Origin: Eggerthellaceae bacterium
GTDB lineage: Bacteria > Actinomycetota > Coriobacteriia > Coriobacteriales > Eggerthellaceae
Direction of reading: 5' to 3'
DNA length: 44,689 nucleotides
Assembly (NCBI GenBank): GCA_009782605.1
Contig: WRIR01000019.1
Coordinates: forward strand, 1 to 44,689
Each line of letters opens with the position of its first letter. Within the stretch, counting starts at the first letter, position 1. This document shows, in pieces, positions 8,566 through 15,975 of the stretch. The position numbers and the translations under genes were made by a program. The notes below the pieces were generated by a model. That model made no database searches and was not told where the DNA came from. It saw only the letters and a list, made by a program, of their open reading frames with translations.

Positions 8566-9477
8566 ATGTTTTCTGGATTACAGGAAGACCAGGTGAAGGC
8601 CGCACTTGAGGCCATGCTGTTCGTGACAGACGAGCCGGTCAGCACCATCACGCTCGCCGACATGCTCGAAGTCGAGCCGAGCCTGGTGGAGTGCACGCTC
8701 GTCGACTTGCGCGCCCACCTTGAGGAAGAGAACCGGGGGATACAGCTCCGCGAGGTCGCGGGCGGCTGGCGGCTGTTCACGCACCCGGCCTACCATGAGC
8801 TCATCGAGCGCTACGTGGTGTCGTGGGACACCCGCCGCCTCTCCCCTGCCGCCGTCGAGACGCTGGCTATCATCGCCTACAGCCAGCCCGTCACCCGCCT
8901 GGGCGTCGCCGCGGTCAGGGGCGTGAACTCCGACAGCTCCATCAACTCGCTCATCGAGAAGGGCCTGGTGCGCGAAGCCGGGTTCGAGGACTCGCCCGGC
9001 AACCCGGCGCTTTTTGCCACGACGCGGACCTTCCTTGAGAAGTTCGGCCTGCGCACGGTCGACGACCTCCCCGACATCGAGTCCTTCGCGCCCGACGACG
9101 AGGCGCGCGGCTTCATCCGAGAGCGCCTGAGCGTGACGCGCAAAGACGGCACCGACCTGGAAGGCCAAGACCCCGGGGAACGGGAGGGCGCCGAAGGCCC
9201 GCCCGACCTGACGGGCGGCCTGGCGGGCGCGGGCGCGGGATTGCCTGGTTGGGCAGGCCTGGCGGGCGCCACGGCGGGCGGCGGCGGTGACGGTGGCGGC
9301 GCCACGGCGGGCGCGGCGGGTGCCGGGGTCGCCGAGGCCGACGGCGACGTCGAAGCCAACGGCGACGCCGAGGCCGCCGACAGCGGGCGGGCGCAGGACC
9401 TGCTGGCCCAGGCCCTGGCAGCAGGCCTCGGGGCCGTGGAGAAGATAGACTTCGATGACCTGCACTTCGAGGAATAG
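8566..9477 (+). CDS. scpB: Segregation and condensation protein B
   Basis: The KITE subunit of the condensin complex, 303 residues. Two winged-helix domains occupy about residues 1-165, with the family hallmarks LEAMLFVTDEPVS near the N-terminus and LSPAAVETLAIIAYSQPVTR (about 92-111), followed by RGVNSDSSI and the FATTRTFLEKFGL motif. A GAGGA ribosome-binding site precedes the ATG at 8566. The region from about 215 to 290 is a Gly/Ala-rich low-complexity tail that ends in an acidic patch (IDFDDLHFEE). The tail is not part of the usual ScpB fold (about 190 residues) and parallels the tail on ScpA. Confidence 0.95.
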   Translation: MFSGLQEDQVKAALEAMLFVTDEPVSTITLADMLEVEPSLVECTLVDLRAHLEEENRGIQLREVAGGWRLFTHPAYHELIERYVVSWDTRRLSPAAVETLAIIAYSQPVTRLGVAAVRGVNSDSSINSLIEKGLVREAGFEDSPGNPALFATTRTFLEKFGLRTVDDLPDIESFAPDDEARGFIRERLSVTRKDGTDLEGQDPGEREGAEGPPDLTGGLAGAGAGLPGWAGLAGATAGGGGDGGGATAGAAGAGVAEADGDVEANGDAEAADSGRAQDLLAQALAAGLGAVEKIDFDDLHFEE

Positions 9478-9673
9478 CCACAAAGACGGCGTATCCGCGC
9501 CCGCAGAGGGCGGCCCACCCACGCTCAAGCAAGGCGGCCCCCACCCGCGCCCGCAGGAGGCGACCCCGGTGCATGAGGCAGCCCGGAAGGCGCACAACAG
9601 CCCGCCCGCACCCGCAGGGAGCAACGTATCCGCACCCGCAGAGGGCGGCGCGGCGGGTGAGCGTATCGTCCCT

Positions 9674-10480
9674 ATGCGCCTGCAGCGCTTCTTGGCCCGT
9701 GCGGGGATGGCAAGCCGCCGCGGTTCGGAAGACCTCATGACGGCGGGCCGCGTGACGGTGAACGGGGAGGTCGTCCGCGAGCTGGGAAGCAAGGTGGACC
9801 CCCTCACCGACGAGGTCGCGGTCGACGGGAGGCCCGTAGCCTACCCGAGCGCCCCGGTGACCCTCATGCTCAACAAGCCTGCCGGCTACATCACCACCAT
9901 GTCCGACCCCTATGGCCGGCCCTGCGTCGCCTCCCTGGTTCCGACCGGGGACTATCCCGGGCTCTTCCCCGTCGGCCGCCTCGACACCGACACCACCGGC
10001 CTGCTCCTGTTCACGACCGACGGCGACCTGGCACACCGCCTGCTCCACCCCCGCCACCATGTCCAGAAAAGCTACGAGGCCTGGGTGGAGGGGGTTCCCC
10101 GTGCGTGCGACCTCGACCGCCTCGCCCGCGGTATCGACTTGGAGGACGGCCCCACCCAGCCCGCCGAAGTCGAGCTCCTGGGAGTTGACAAGGGGACGGG
10201 GCGTTTGTCATCTTTCGATACGCTTGAGAACAAGTACGTCTACCAAAAGATGACAAACGCCCCGTCCCCTTGTCAACTCCCGTCCCTTTGTCAACTTCAC
10301 GCACAGGTGCGCATCACCATCCGCGAGGGAAGGAAACGCCAGGTCCGCCGCATGTTCGAGGCGATAGGCCACCCCGTGGCAAGCCTCCACCGCCCCGCAT
10401 TCGGCGGGCTGGCCCTCGGCACCCTCGAAGAAGGCTCCTGGCGCCTCCTGACCGAAGCCGAGCGCACCCTTCTCCCCTGA
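9674..10480 (+). CDS. rluB: Pseudouridine synthase, RsuA/RluB family, with an in-frame repeat insertion
   Basis: A 268-residue enzyme that isomerises a uridine in rRNA, probably 23S rRNA as for RluB. An N-terminal S4 domain (MRLQRFLARAGMASRR, 1-16, through about 60) is followed by the catalytic domain with the family motif GRLDTDTTGLLLFT holding the catalytic Asp (about residue 102). HPRHHVQKSYEAWV and TIREGRKRQVRRM near the C-terminus are also diagnostic. Between them, roughly 31-39 residues (from about GVDKGTGRLSS to APSPCQL) are encoded by a palindromic element that recurs at 17006-17099. The frame is preserved. Upstream the frame is open to an ATG at 9455 inside scpB, adding a Pro/Ala-rich extension; I chose 9674 because the S4 domain begins there, but its ribosome-binding site is weak. 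Confidence 0.9.
   Translation: MRLQRFLARAGMASRRGSEDLMTAGRVTVNGEVVRELGSKVDPLTDEVAVDGRPVAYPSAPVTLMLNKPAGYITTMSDPYGRPCVASLVPTGDYPGLFPVGRLDTDTTGLLLFTTDGDLAHRLLHPRHHVQKSYEAWVEGVPRACDLDRLARGIDLEDGPTQPAEVELLGVDKGTGRLSSFDTLENKYVYQKMTNAPSPCQLPSLCQLHAQVRITIREGRKRQVRRMFEAIGHPVASLHRPAFGGLALGTLEEGSWRLLTEAERTLLP
10180..10281. repeat. REPIN-like paired palindrome (family C) inside rluB
   Basis: Left arm GGGAGTTGACAAGGGGACGG and its reverse complement ending CTTGTCAACTCCC enclose inner sequence TTTGTCAT...ATGACAAA. The same element, about 85% alike by eye, lies between genes at 17006-17099. The partial arm CGTCCCTTTGTCAAC follows at 10281-10295. Confidence 0.85.
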
Positions 10481-10495
10481 CTATTGGTGGCGGCC

Positions 10496-10584
10496 GTGTG
10501 ACAGGGGGCTCCTTGTCACACGCACTGCCCCCCCCCTCCTCGTCATTGCGAGCCACGTGTGAGTTATACGGCCCCCTGTCACAC
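10496..10584. repeat. REPIN-like paired palindrome (family A), degenerate copy
   Basis: Begins GTGTGACAGGGGGC and ends GTTATACGGCCCCCTGTCACAC. The left unit lacks the GTATAACC part and the right unit lacks CAGGT. It shares its spacer (GCACTGCC...CGTCATTGCGAGCCAC) with the copy at 10851. Confidence 0.8.
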
Positions 10585-10629
10585 GGCCACGGCCCCTTTT
10601 CACACGACTTGCCAAATCGGACGGAGTTG

Positions 10630-10788
10630 TTGGCACCCCCCAAATGCACGACTGCTTCCAGAGCGCTTTTTCGCGCTCTTCGGATAATACCAGGTAGATG
10701 GACTGTTTGACAGGCAAGACTTGACGCTGCAAGCAAAGAGCCCCCGTTTTCGCCTACAGAATCGTGCATTTGGGGGGTTTTGTGCCAA
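10630..10788. mobile_element. MITE-like element with terminal inverted repeats
   Basis: The left terminus TTGGCACCCCCCAAATGCAC (10630-10651, ending GA) matches the inverted right terminus at 10762-10788 over 22 positions, apart from a 5-base AAAAC insertion on the right. The 159-base element has no coding capacity. It contains an internal hairpin, GAGCGC-tttttc-GCGCTC (10661-10678). No target-site duplication is evident. Confidence 0.55.
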
Positions 10789-10850
10789 TAACTATTGCAT
10801 TTTTGACAACTCATGGGGACAACTCCCCAAGAACCCGCAGGACCTGTCCC

Positions 10851-10947
10851 TGTGACAGGGGGCCGTATAACCTGTCACACGCACTGCCTCCCCCCTTCCT
10901 CGTCATTGCGAGCCACGTGTGACAGGTTATACGGCCCCTTGTCACAC
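10851..10947. repeat. REPIN-like paired palindrome (family A)
   Basis: TGTGACAGGGGGCCGTATAA...CCTGTCACAC, a 36-base spacer, then GTGTGACAGGTTATACGGCC...TTGTCACAC. The two units are inverted copies of each other. Together with 10496-10584 and 10630-10788 it fills the 567-base gap before cysK. Confidence 0.9.
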
Positions 10948-11047
10948 TCGGCCCCCTGTCACACTCCTGTCCATCCTCTCTGTCCTTCTTCCGATTCGGC
11001 GGGCGGGCAGGTAAGTACGTGGTATCATGGGGGTAAGGAGGTTTTAC

Positions 11048-11944
11048 ATGATATACGGCAGCATACTCGACACCATCGGCAACACGCCCCTCGTGCGCGT
11101 CAACCGGATGAACCCGAACGCGGCGGTGGAGCTCTACGCCAAGGTCGAAGGCTTCAACCCCACCGGCAGCATCAAGGACCGCATAGCGCTCAAGATGATA
11201 GAGCAGGCAGAGGCCGAAGGCACGCTCACCAAGGACAAGATAATCATCGAGGCCACTTCGGGCAACACCGGGATCGGGCTGGCGATGATAGGCGCGGTCA
11301 AGGGCTACCGGGTCCAGATAGTGATGAGCTCTGCGGTGTCCATAGAGCGGCAGAAGATGATGAAGGCCTTCGGCACCGAGATAATCCTCACCGCCGCCGA
11401 GCTGGGCACGGACGGCGCCATCATAAAGACGCGGGAACTGGTCGAAGCCGACCCGGACAGGTACTTCAACCCCAACCAGTTCTCCAACCACTACAACGCC
11501 ATCGCACACTACAAGACCACCGCCGAAGAGATTTGGGCGCAGACCGAGGGCCGCGTGACGCATTTCGTGTCGGCGCTGGGCACCTCCGGCACGCTCATGG
11601 GGGTCGGCATGATGCTCAAGGAGCGCAACCCCACGGTCAAGATCATCGAGGCGCAGCCGGTCAAGGGGCACTACATCCAGGGGCTCAAGAGCCTCGCCGA
11701 AGCCATCGTCCCCGAGATATACAACATCGACGAGATAGACGAGAGCATCCTCATCGACACCGAAGAGGCCTACGAGATGGCGCGGCGCATCGTGCGCGAG
11801 GAAGGCATCTTCGTCGGCATGTCGAGCGGTGCCGCCATGCTGGCCGCCCTGCACGTCGCCGAAGGCCTCGACGGCGGCGTGATAGTGGTCATGCTGCCCG
11901 ACCGGGGCGAGAAATACCTCAGCACCAACCTGTTCGGGGCATGA
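11048..11944 (+). CDS. cysK: Cysteine synthase (O-acetylserine sulfhydrylase type)
   Basis: A 298-residue PLP enzyme of the CysK/CysM family, which replaces the activated side chain of O-acetylserine (or O-phosphoserine) with sulfide to give L-cysteine. NTPLVRVNRM (10-19) opens the fold, the PLP lysine is in NPTGSIKDRIAL, and ATSGNTGIG is the substrate/phosphate loop. The C-terminal GMSSGAAMLAAL motif is the second PLP contact. A strong AAGGAGG (11035-11041) sits 6 bases before the ATG at 11048, so the in-frame ATG at 11027 is rejected. Choice of CysK over CysM or a phosphoserine-using relative is by general resemblance only. No Cys riboswitch or T-box was recognised upstream. Confidence 0.9.
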   Translation: MIYGSILDTIGNTPLVRVNRMNPNAAVELYAKVEGFNPTGSIKDRIALKMIEQAEAEGTLTKDKIIIEATSGNTGIGLAMIGAVKGYRVQIVMSSAVSIERQKMMKAFGTEIILTAAELGTDGAIIKTRELVEADPDRYFNPNQFSNHYNAIAHYKTTAEEIWAQTEGRVTHFVSALGTSGTLMGVGMMLKERNPTVKIIEAQPVKGHYIQGLKSLAEAIVPEIYNIDEIDESILIDTEEAYEMARRIVREEGIFVGMSSGAAMLAALHVAEGLDGGVIVVMLPDRGEKYLSTNLFGA

Positions 11945-11960
11945 CGGGTGTCAGGGGGAC

Positions 11961-12073
11961 GTGTCAATGGGGACGTATAACTTTGACACCTTTTCACCCA
12001 GGTTGCCCTGTCGCTGCGGAATGCGATACGGAATGCGATAAAAGGTGTCAAAGTTATACGTCCCCATTGACAC
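11961..12073. repeat. REPIN-like paired palindrome (family B)
   Basis: GTGTCAATGGGGACGTATAA...TTTGACACC (11961-11990) and its exact reverse complement at 12044-12073 enclose a 53-base spacer. The spacer carries a short direct repeat, GGAATGCGATA. The element fills the gap between cysK and the exporter genes, and another single unit lies at 16971-17000. Confidence 0.9.
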
Positions 12074-12092
12074 TTTAGAAAGGAAGCGCCAC

Positions 12093-12983
12093 ATGAAAGA
12101 CGGGCCTGCAACAAGAGACAACACCCCCGCCATCGAGCTTGTCGACGTGGTGCAGCGCTTCGGGCGCAAGACCCCCCTGGCCGACATGCGGCAGACCGTG
12201 CTCGACCACGTGGGCTTCAATGTCGCGCCCGGCACCATCCTGTGCCTGCTCGGCCCCTCGGGCTGCGGGAAGACCACCCTGGTGAACCTCGTCATGGGAA
12301 TCATGCTCCCCGCTTCCGGCAGCGTGCGCGTCCTCGGCGAGGCGGCACCCTACCCGAAGGCCCGCAGGCGGATAGGCTTCATGCCGCAGGACGAGGCGCT
12401 TTACAACGACATCACCGCCGAGGACAACCTGCGCTTCTTCGGCACGCTCTACGGCATGAAAGGCACGGCGCTTGCCCAGGCAACGGACGAGGTCTTCGCC
12501 TTCACCCGCCTTGCGAAAGACAGGAAGAAGATGGTCTCGCATTACTCGGGCGGCATGAAGCGCAGGCTGTCGCTGGCCGTCGCGCTCCTGCACTCCCCCG
12601 ACCTGCTCGTGCTCGACGAGCCGACGGTCGGCCTCGACCCCGAACACCGCATCCATATCTGGGAGGGCTTCCGCGAGCTCGCCGGGCGGGGGAAGACGCT
12701 CCTGGTGACCACCCACATCATGGACGAGGCCCAGCGCTGCGACACGGTCGCCATGCTGCGCGCGGGGAAGCTCATCGCCGAGGGCTCGCCTGCCGAACTG
12801 CTGAAGCGGACGGGGACCAGCGACCTGGAAAGCGCATTTATGAGGCTGGGGGAAAACGCCGAGGAAAGTGCCGAAGGAAGGAAGGGCGCCGGGGCGGATG
12901 GAGCAAAAGACGCTGGGGAAAGCGAGGGCGCCAAAGCGAACAGAGCGAGAGGCGCCGGAAGGAAGGGGGCCGAAAATGACTAA
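12093..12983 (+). CDS. ABC-2 type exporter, ATP-binding subunit
   Basis: A 296-residue ATPase that would power the membrane partner encoded next. Walker A is GPSGCGKTT (about 52-60), the Q-loop region is FMPQDEALYNDIT, the signature SHYSGGMKRRLS, Walker B LLVLDEPTVGLDP, and the H-loop TTHIMDEAQRC. The C-terminal 40 residues are a charged Ala/Gly/Lys/Glu tail. The frame is open upstream into the repeat at 12044-12073, but AAAGGAAG precedes the ATG at 12093, which I take as the start. It overlaps the permease gene by 8 bases. The substrate is unknown; DrrA/CcmA-type ATPases handle lipids, drugs or polymers. Confidence 0.93.
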   Translation: MKDGPATRDNTPAIELVDVVQRFGRKTPLADMRQTVLDHVGFNVAPGTILCLLGPSGCGKTTLVNLVMGIMLPASGSVRVLGEAAPYPKARRRIGFMPQDEALYNDITAEDNLRFFGTLYGMKGTALAQATDEVFAFTRLAKDRKKMVSHYSGGMKRRLSLAVALLHSPDLLVLDEPTVGLDPEHRIHIWEGFRELAGRGKTLLVTTHIMDEAQRCDTVAMLRAGKLIAEGSPAELLKRTGTSDLESAFMRLGENAEESAEGRKGAGADGAKDAGESEGAKANRARGAGRKGAEND

Positions 12984-14250
12984 CATACTTGCCATCGCCC
13001 GGCGCATCCTCCTTCAATTCGCCCACGACAAGAGGACCCTGGCCCTGCTCTTCATCGGGCCGCTCATCGTCTTGTGGCTGCTGTCGGTCCTTCTCGGCGC
13101 GGGGGCCTATTCGCCCCGCCTTGCCACCGTGGGCCTTCCCGCAGGCTTCCAGGCCGCGCTTGAGCAGCAGGACGCCCGCGTCTTTTTGGCGGGAGTGGCC
13201 GAGGCCGAGGCAATGCTGAGGGACGACGAGGCCGACGCGGTCCTGAGTATGCACGACAGCACCACCCTGGACATCTGGGTCGAGGGCACCGACTCGACGA
13301 AGACGGCGGCCGTCATGAGCGCGGTCTCTTCCGCCTTGAGCGATGCCCGCAAGGCCGCCGCCGACGACATGGGGGCGACCATCGACCAGAAGAGGGACGA
13401 GCTAACCGAGAGGCAGGCCGAGGCGAAGGCACGCCAGGAGGACATGAGGGCCGTGCTTGAGTCTGTCACCCTGACGCTTCCCGACGCGGCCCGGGCCCAG
13501 CTCCCTCCCGAGCTCGCGGAGCTCCTTGAGGATGGAAGCTCCCCCCTCGACGCAGACCTTTCCGACATGTTCACGCTCGACATCACCGATTTCATGCCCG
13601 TCCAAGACGTCGAGGTGAGCTACCTCCACGGCAACGAGGACTGGAAGATGTTCGACTTTTACGGGCCGGTCTTTATCGGCGTGTTCCTCTTTGTCTTCGT
13701 GTTCCTCACCAGCGGCATGTCCCTGGTCAACGAGCGCGGCGCCGGCACGATGACGCGCTTTCTGACCACGCCTGTGAAGCCCGCGCAGGTACTCGGCGGC
13801 TACACCCTGGGCTTCGGGTTCCTGGCGCTTTTGCAGTCGAGCATCATCTTGTGGGTCGCCATCACCTTCATCGGGTTCCCCAACGAGGGCGAGGTGTGGC
13901 TCGTCGTCCTGACGGCGGTATCCTTGGCGCTCGTCTCGGTGACGCTCGGGCTGCTCATCTCGGGCCTGGCAAGCAACGCCTTCCAGGTCATCCAGCTCAT
14001 GCTGCTTTTCGTGGTGCCCCAGATACTGCTCTCGGGGATATTCGGGCTTTCGAGCTCCCCGCAGTGGCTGCAGGTCTTGAGCAAGTGCCTGCCGCTCACC
14101 TACGGGGTGGACGCCCTGCGTGCGGTCATGCTGCGCGGGGCCGGCCTCATGGACATCTGCATGAACCTCACCGTGCTCTGGGGTTTCATCGCGCTGTTCT
14201 TCGTCCTGGCAGCCCTAAAGTTCCGCAAGAAGAGCGCCCGCAGGATTTAG
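12976..14250 (+). CDS. ABC-2 type exporter, membrane subunit
   Basis: A 424-residue permease. One membrane segment (about residues 18-42) is followed by a 190-residue extracytoplasmic region with a predicted coiled coil (TIDQKRDELTERQAEAKARQ, about 135-155). Five more membrane segments lie between about 225 and 415, ending in RKKSARR. This is the ABC2_membrane_3 (YhgE/DrrB-like) layout. The ATG lies inside the ATPase gene (ATGACTAA) behind GGAAGGGGG, so the two subunits are coupled. Longer upstream in-frame starts are shadows of the ATPase tail. No substrate can be assigned from sequence; nothing nearby encodes an obvious cargo. Confidence 0.9.
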   Translation: MTNILAIARRILLQFAHDKRTLALLFIGPLIVLWLLSVLLGAGAYSPRLATVGLPAGFQAALEQQDARVFLAGVAEAEAMLRDDEADAVLSMHDSTTLDIWVEGTDSTKTAAVMSAVSSALSDARKAAADDMGATIDQKRDELTERQAEAKARQEDMRAVLESVTLTLPDAARAQLPPELAELLEDGSSPLDADLSDMFTLDITDFMPVQDVEVSYLHGNEDWKMFDFYGPVFIGVFLFVFVFLTSGMSLVNERGAGTMTRFLTTPVKPAQVLGGYTLGFGFLALLQSSIILWVAITFIGFPNEGEVWLVVLTAVSLALVSVTLGLLISGLASNAFQVIQLMLLFVVPQILLSGIFGLSSSPQWLQVLSKCLPLTYGVDALRAVMLRGAGLMDICMNLTVLWGFIALFFVLAALKFRKKSARRI

Positions 14251-14288
14251 GTGGGGATGGACAAGGGGATGGACAAGGGGATGGACAC

Positions 14289-14379
14289 GTGTGACAGGGG
14301 GCCGTATAACCTGTCACACAGGCAGCCACCCACGCTGCGCTCGGCGGCGTGTGACAGGTTATACGGCCCCCTGTCACAC
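14289..14379. repeat. REPIN-like paired palindrome (family A)
   Basis: GTGTGACAGGGGGCCGTATA...CCTGTCACAC, then a spacer with GGCAGCCACC...GCTCGGCGGC, then the inverted unit. The spacer is the reverse complement of that in the copy at 30335-30425, so the whole element has moved in the opposite orientation. It lies between convergent genes, preceded by three GGGGATGGACAA units (about 14254-14288). Confidence 0.9.
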
Positions 14380-14406
14380 GTCCCCCTGACACGCCCCTGA
14401 CACGCG

Positions 14407-15039
14407 CTAGGTCCAGGAGTCGTTTAGGAGGCGTTCTCCGGTTACTATCACCCTTTGGAGGCGCGAGGGGGTGCAGGTGTAGAGCGTGACCAGGTCGCGG
14501 TCGGGCACGATGAGCAGGTCCGAGTTGTCCTCGGGGTCGATCACCTTCAACGAGATCACCTTGTAGGTCAGGAACTGCTCCTTTGTCCGTATATAGAACA
14601 GGTCGCCCTCCGTCAGCTGGTCGATGTTGGTGAACCACTCGTTCGTCACCCTCCCGTGGTGCCCCGCCAAGACGCTGTGGGTGCTCGCGCCCCCGACAGG
14701 CAGGGAGGTCCCCTCCACATGGGCGATGCCCCGCTCAAGGTTCTCGGCGGTGGGGCCGGTGAAGATAGGCAGCTCAAGGGCGAGCTTGGGGATGACTATG
14801 CTCCCGAAGATGTCCGAGTCCGAAAAGTCGATGTCGCCGCCCGGGCCCCCGGAACCGCCCGCGCCGCCGCCCGTCCCATCGCCGCCCGTCTCCGGGCCCT
14901 CGGCGAAATAGGCCGTGACGAGCTGGGTGGCGTGCAGGTTGTTGATGTATTGGGCAACATGCGGGTACATCAGTATGGAAAGGCCGATAATGAACAGGAA
15001 CACGCTCGCTATCTTCCTTCTCCGGGTGCTACGATCCAT
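14407..15039 (-). CDS. Sortase, pilus locus, short form
   Basis: A 210-residue cysteine transpeptidase of the sortase superfamily that would join pilin or adhesin sorting signals to each other or to the cell wall. An N-terminal membrane anchor (about 10-30), a Gly-rich linker (52-68) and then the catalytic barrel are visible: H127 in HSVLAGH, C189 in TLYTC, R196 in RLQRVIVTGER. Unlike the two upstream sortases it has no C-terminal membrane segment and no lid motif. The ATG at 15039 has GAGGTAAGG just upstream and overlaps the preceding sortase stop by 11 bases; the frame is open to 15111, but that start would overlap far more. It is the last gene of the minus-strand pilus cluster. Confidence 0.9.
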   Translation of the reverse strand: MDRSTRRRKIASVFLFIIGLSILMYPHVAQYINNLHATQLVTAYFAEGPETGGDGTGGGAGGSGGPGGDIDFSDSDIFGSIVIPKLALELPIFTGPTAENLERGIAHVEGTSLPVGGASTHSVLAGHHGRVTNEWFTNIDQLTEGDLFYIRTKEQFLTYKVISLKVIDPEDNSDLLIVPDRDLVTLYTCTPSRLQRVIVTGERLLNDSWT

Positions 15040-15967
15040 CAGCCTTACCTCTATTCCCTCTTCTTCTCCGTCTCCTGTGCAACAGTATAGCAAGGACAAC
15101 CAGCAGCGCAAGCAGGCCGAGGACCACCGTAAGCGTCACCACGAAGTTCCGCTCGACGGGGGTCAGGTCCTCAAGGGGGTTCAGGCCGCGGGGCGCCTTG
15201 TCGAGCTGGCCGGTATAGGCCACCCGTTCCCCGGTGACCAGGAGGCGGTGGCTGTTGACCATGTAGGGGTAGCAGGTGAGCAGCGTCGCCAGGTCCTTGC
15301 CCGTGACGATCCCCGCAATCTCGACCTCGTGGGGCTCGACCACCTGGATGTCGTAAACGCGGTAGGCTAGTATCTCGGCGAAGTTCCTGATGAAGAACTC
15401 GTCCCCCGGCTCAAGTTTGTTGATGTCGGTGAACAGGCGCGCCGTCGGCAGCCCGTTGTGCCCGCTCAGCACCGTGTGGGTCGATTCCCCGCCCACGGGC
15501 AGCGAGGTCTCCGGAATCCAGCCCACCCCCTTGCTCAGGACCGCGTCGGACGTGCCTTCGTAGATGGGCACGGTAATGCCTATCTTGGGCACCTCCACAT
15601 AACCCATGACGTCCCCGATCTTCAGATAGGTCACCACCGAGCTGTCCCGGAAGTGCGCGTCGTCGAAGGGGTCTAACAGCTGCGGCTGGCGGCCCACCAA
15701 AGAAAGGTTGTAGGCCCGCGCCTGCTCAAGGCTGATCTCCTTTACCGCCCGGGGGGTCTCCTGGACGGCCTCGTTGTAGGTGCGCACCACGACTGTCTGG
15801 GCACGCTCGTTGATGAGGGCCGAAACCGCGGGGTAGAGGAATATGCTGGCCCCCACACTGAACAGCAGGGCCGCAAGCACGTATTTTGCCAAATAGCCCT
15901 GGAAGGCCCTGGCCGCGCCCGCGCCCTTCGCCGCACCCGCACCCGCGCCCTTCGCTTGCTTGCTCAT
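15029..15967 (-). CDS. Class C sortase with lid motif
   Basis: A 312-residue pilin-polymerising sortase. There is an N-terminal membrane segment (about 28-50) and a lid segment with LLDPFDD (97-103), typical of class C enzymes where Asp and the aromatic residue plug the active site. The catalytic residues are H170 (HTVLSGH), C232 (TLLTC) and R241 (NSHRLLVTGER). A C-terminal membrane segment (about 275-298) and an Arg-rich tail complete the class C layout. The ATG at 15967 sits 8 bases after the previous sortase gene with GGTGAGGGG in front; upstream in-frame ATGs lie inside that gene. The Ala/Gly/Lys N-terminus is low complexity. Confidence 0.92.
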   Translation of the reverse strand: MSKQAKGAGAGAAKGAGAARAFQGYLAKYVLAALLFSVGASIFLYPAVSALINERAQTVVVRTYNEAVQETPRAVKEISLEQARAYNLSLVGRQPQLLDPFDDAHFRDSSVVTYLKIGDVMGYVEVPKIGITVPIYEGTSDAVLSKGVGWIPETSLPVGGESTHTVLSGHNGLPTARLFTDINKLEPGDEFFIRNFAEILAYRVYDIQVVEPHEVEIAGIVTGKDLATLLTCYPYMVNSHRLLVTGERVAYTGQLDKAPRGLNPLEDLTPVERNFVVTLTVVLGLLALLVVLAILLHRRRRRRGNRGKADGS

Positions 15968-15975
15968 AAGGCCCC

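Noticed and set aside
10481-11047. Riboswitch or T-box ahead of cysK
   Set aside because: No T-box sequence or specifier-stem layout is visible, and the whole interval is explained by two REPIN-like elements and one MITE-like element.
12868-12975. Longer N-terminus for the ABC permease
   Set aside because: The extension is an out-of-frame reading of the ATPase tail; the ATG at 12976 has a ribosome site and precedes the first membrane segment.
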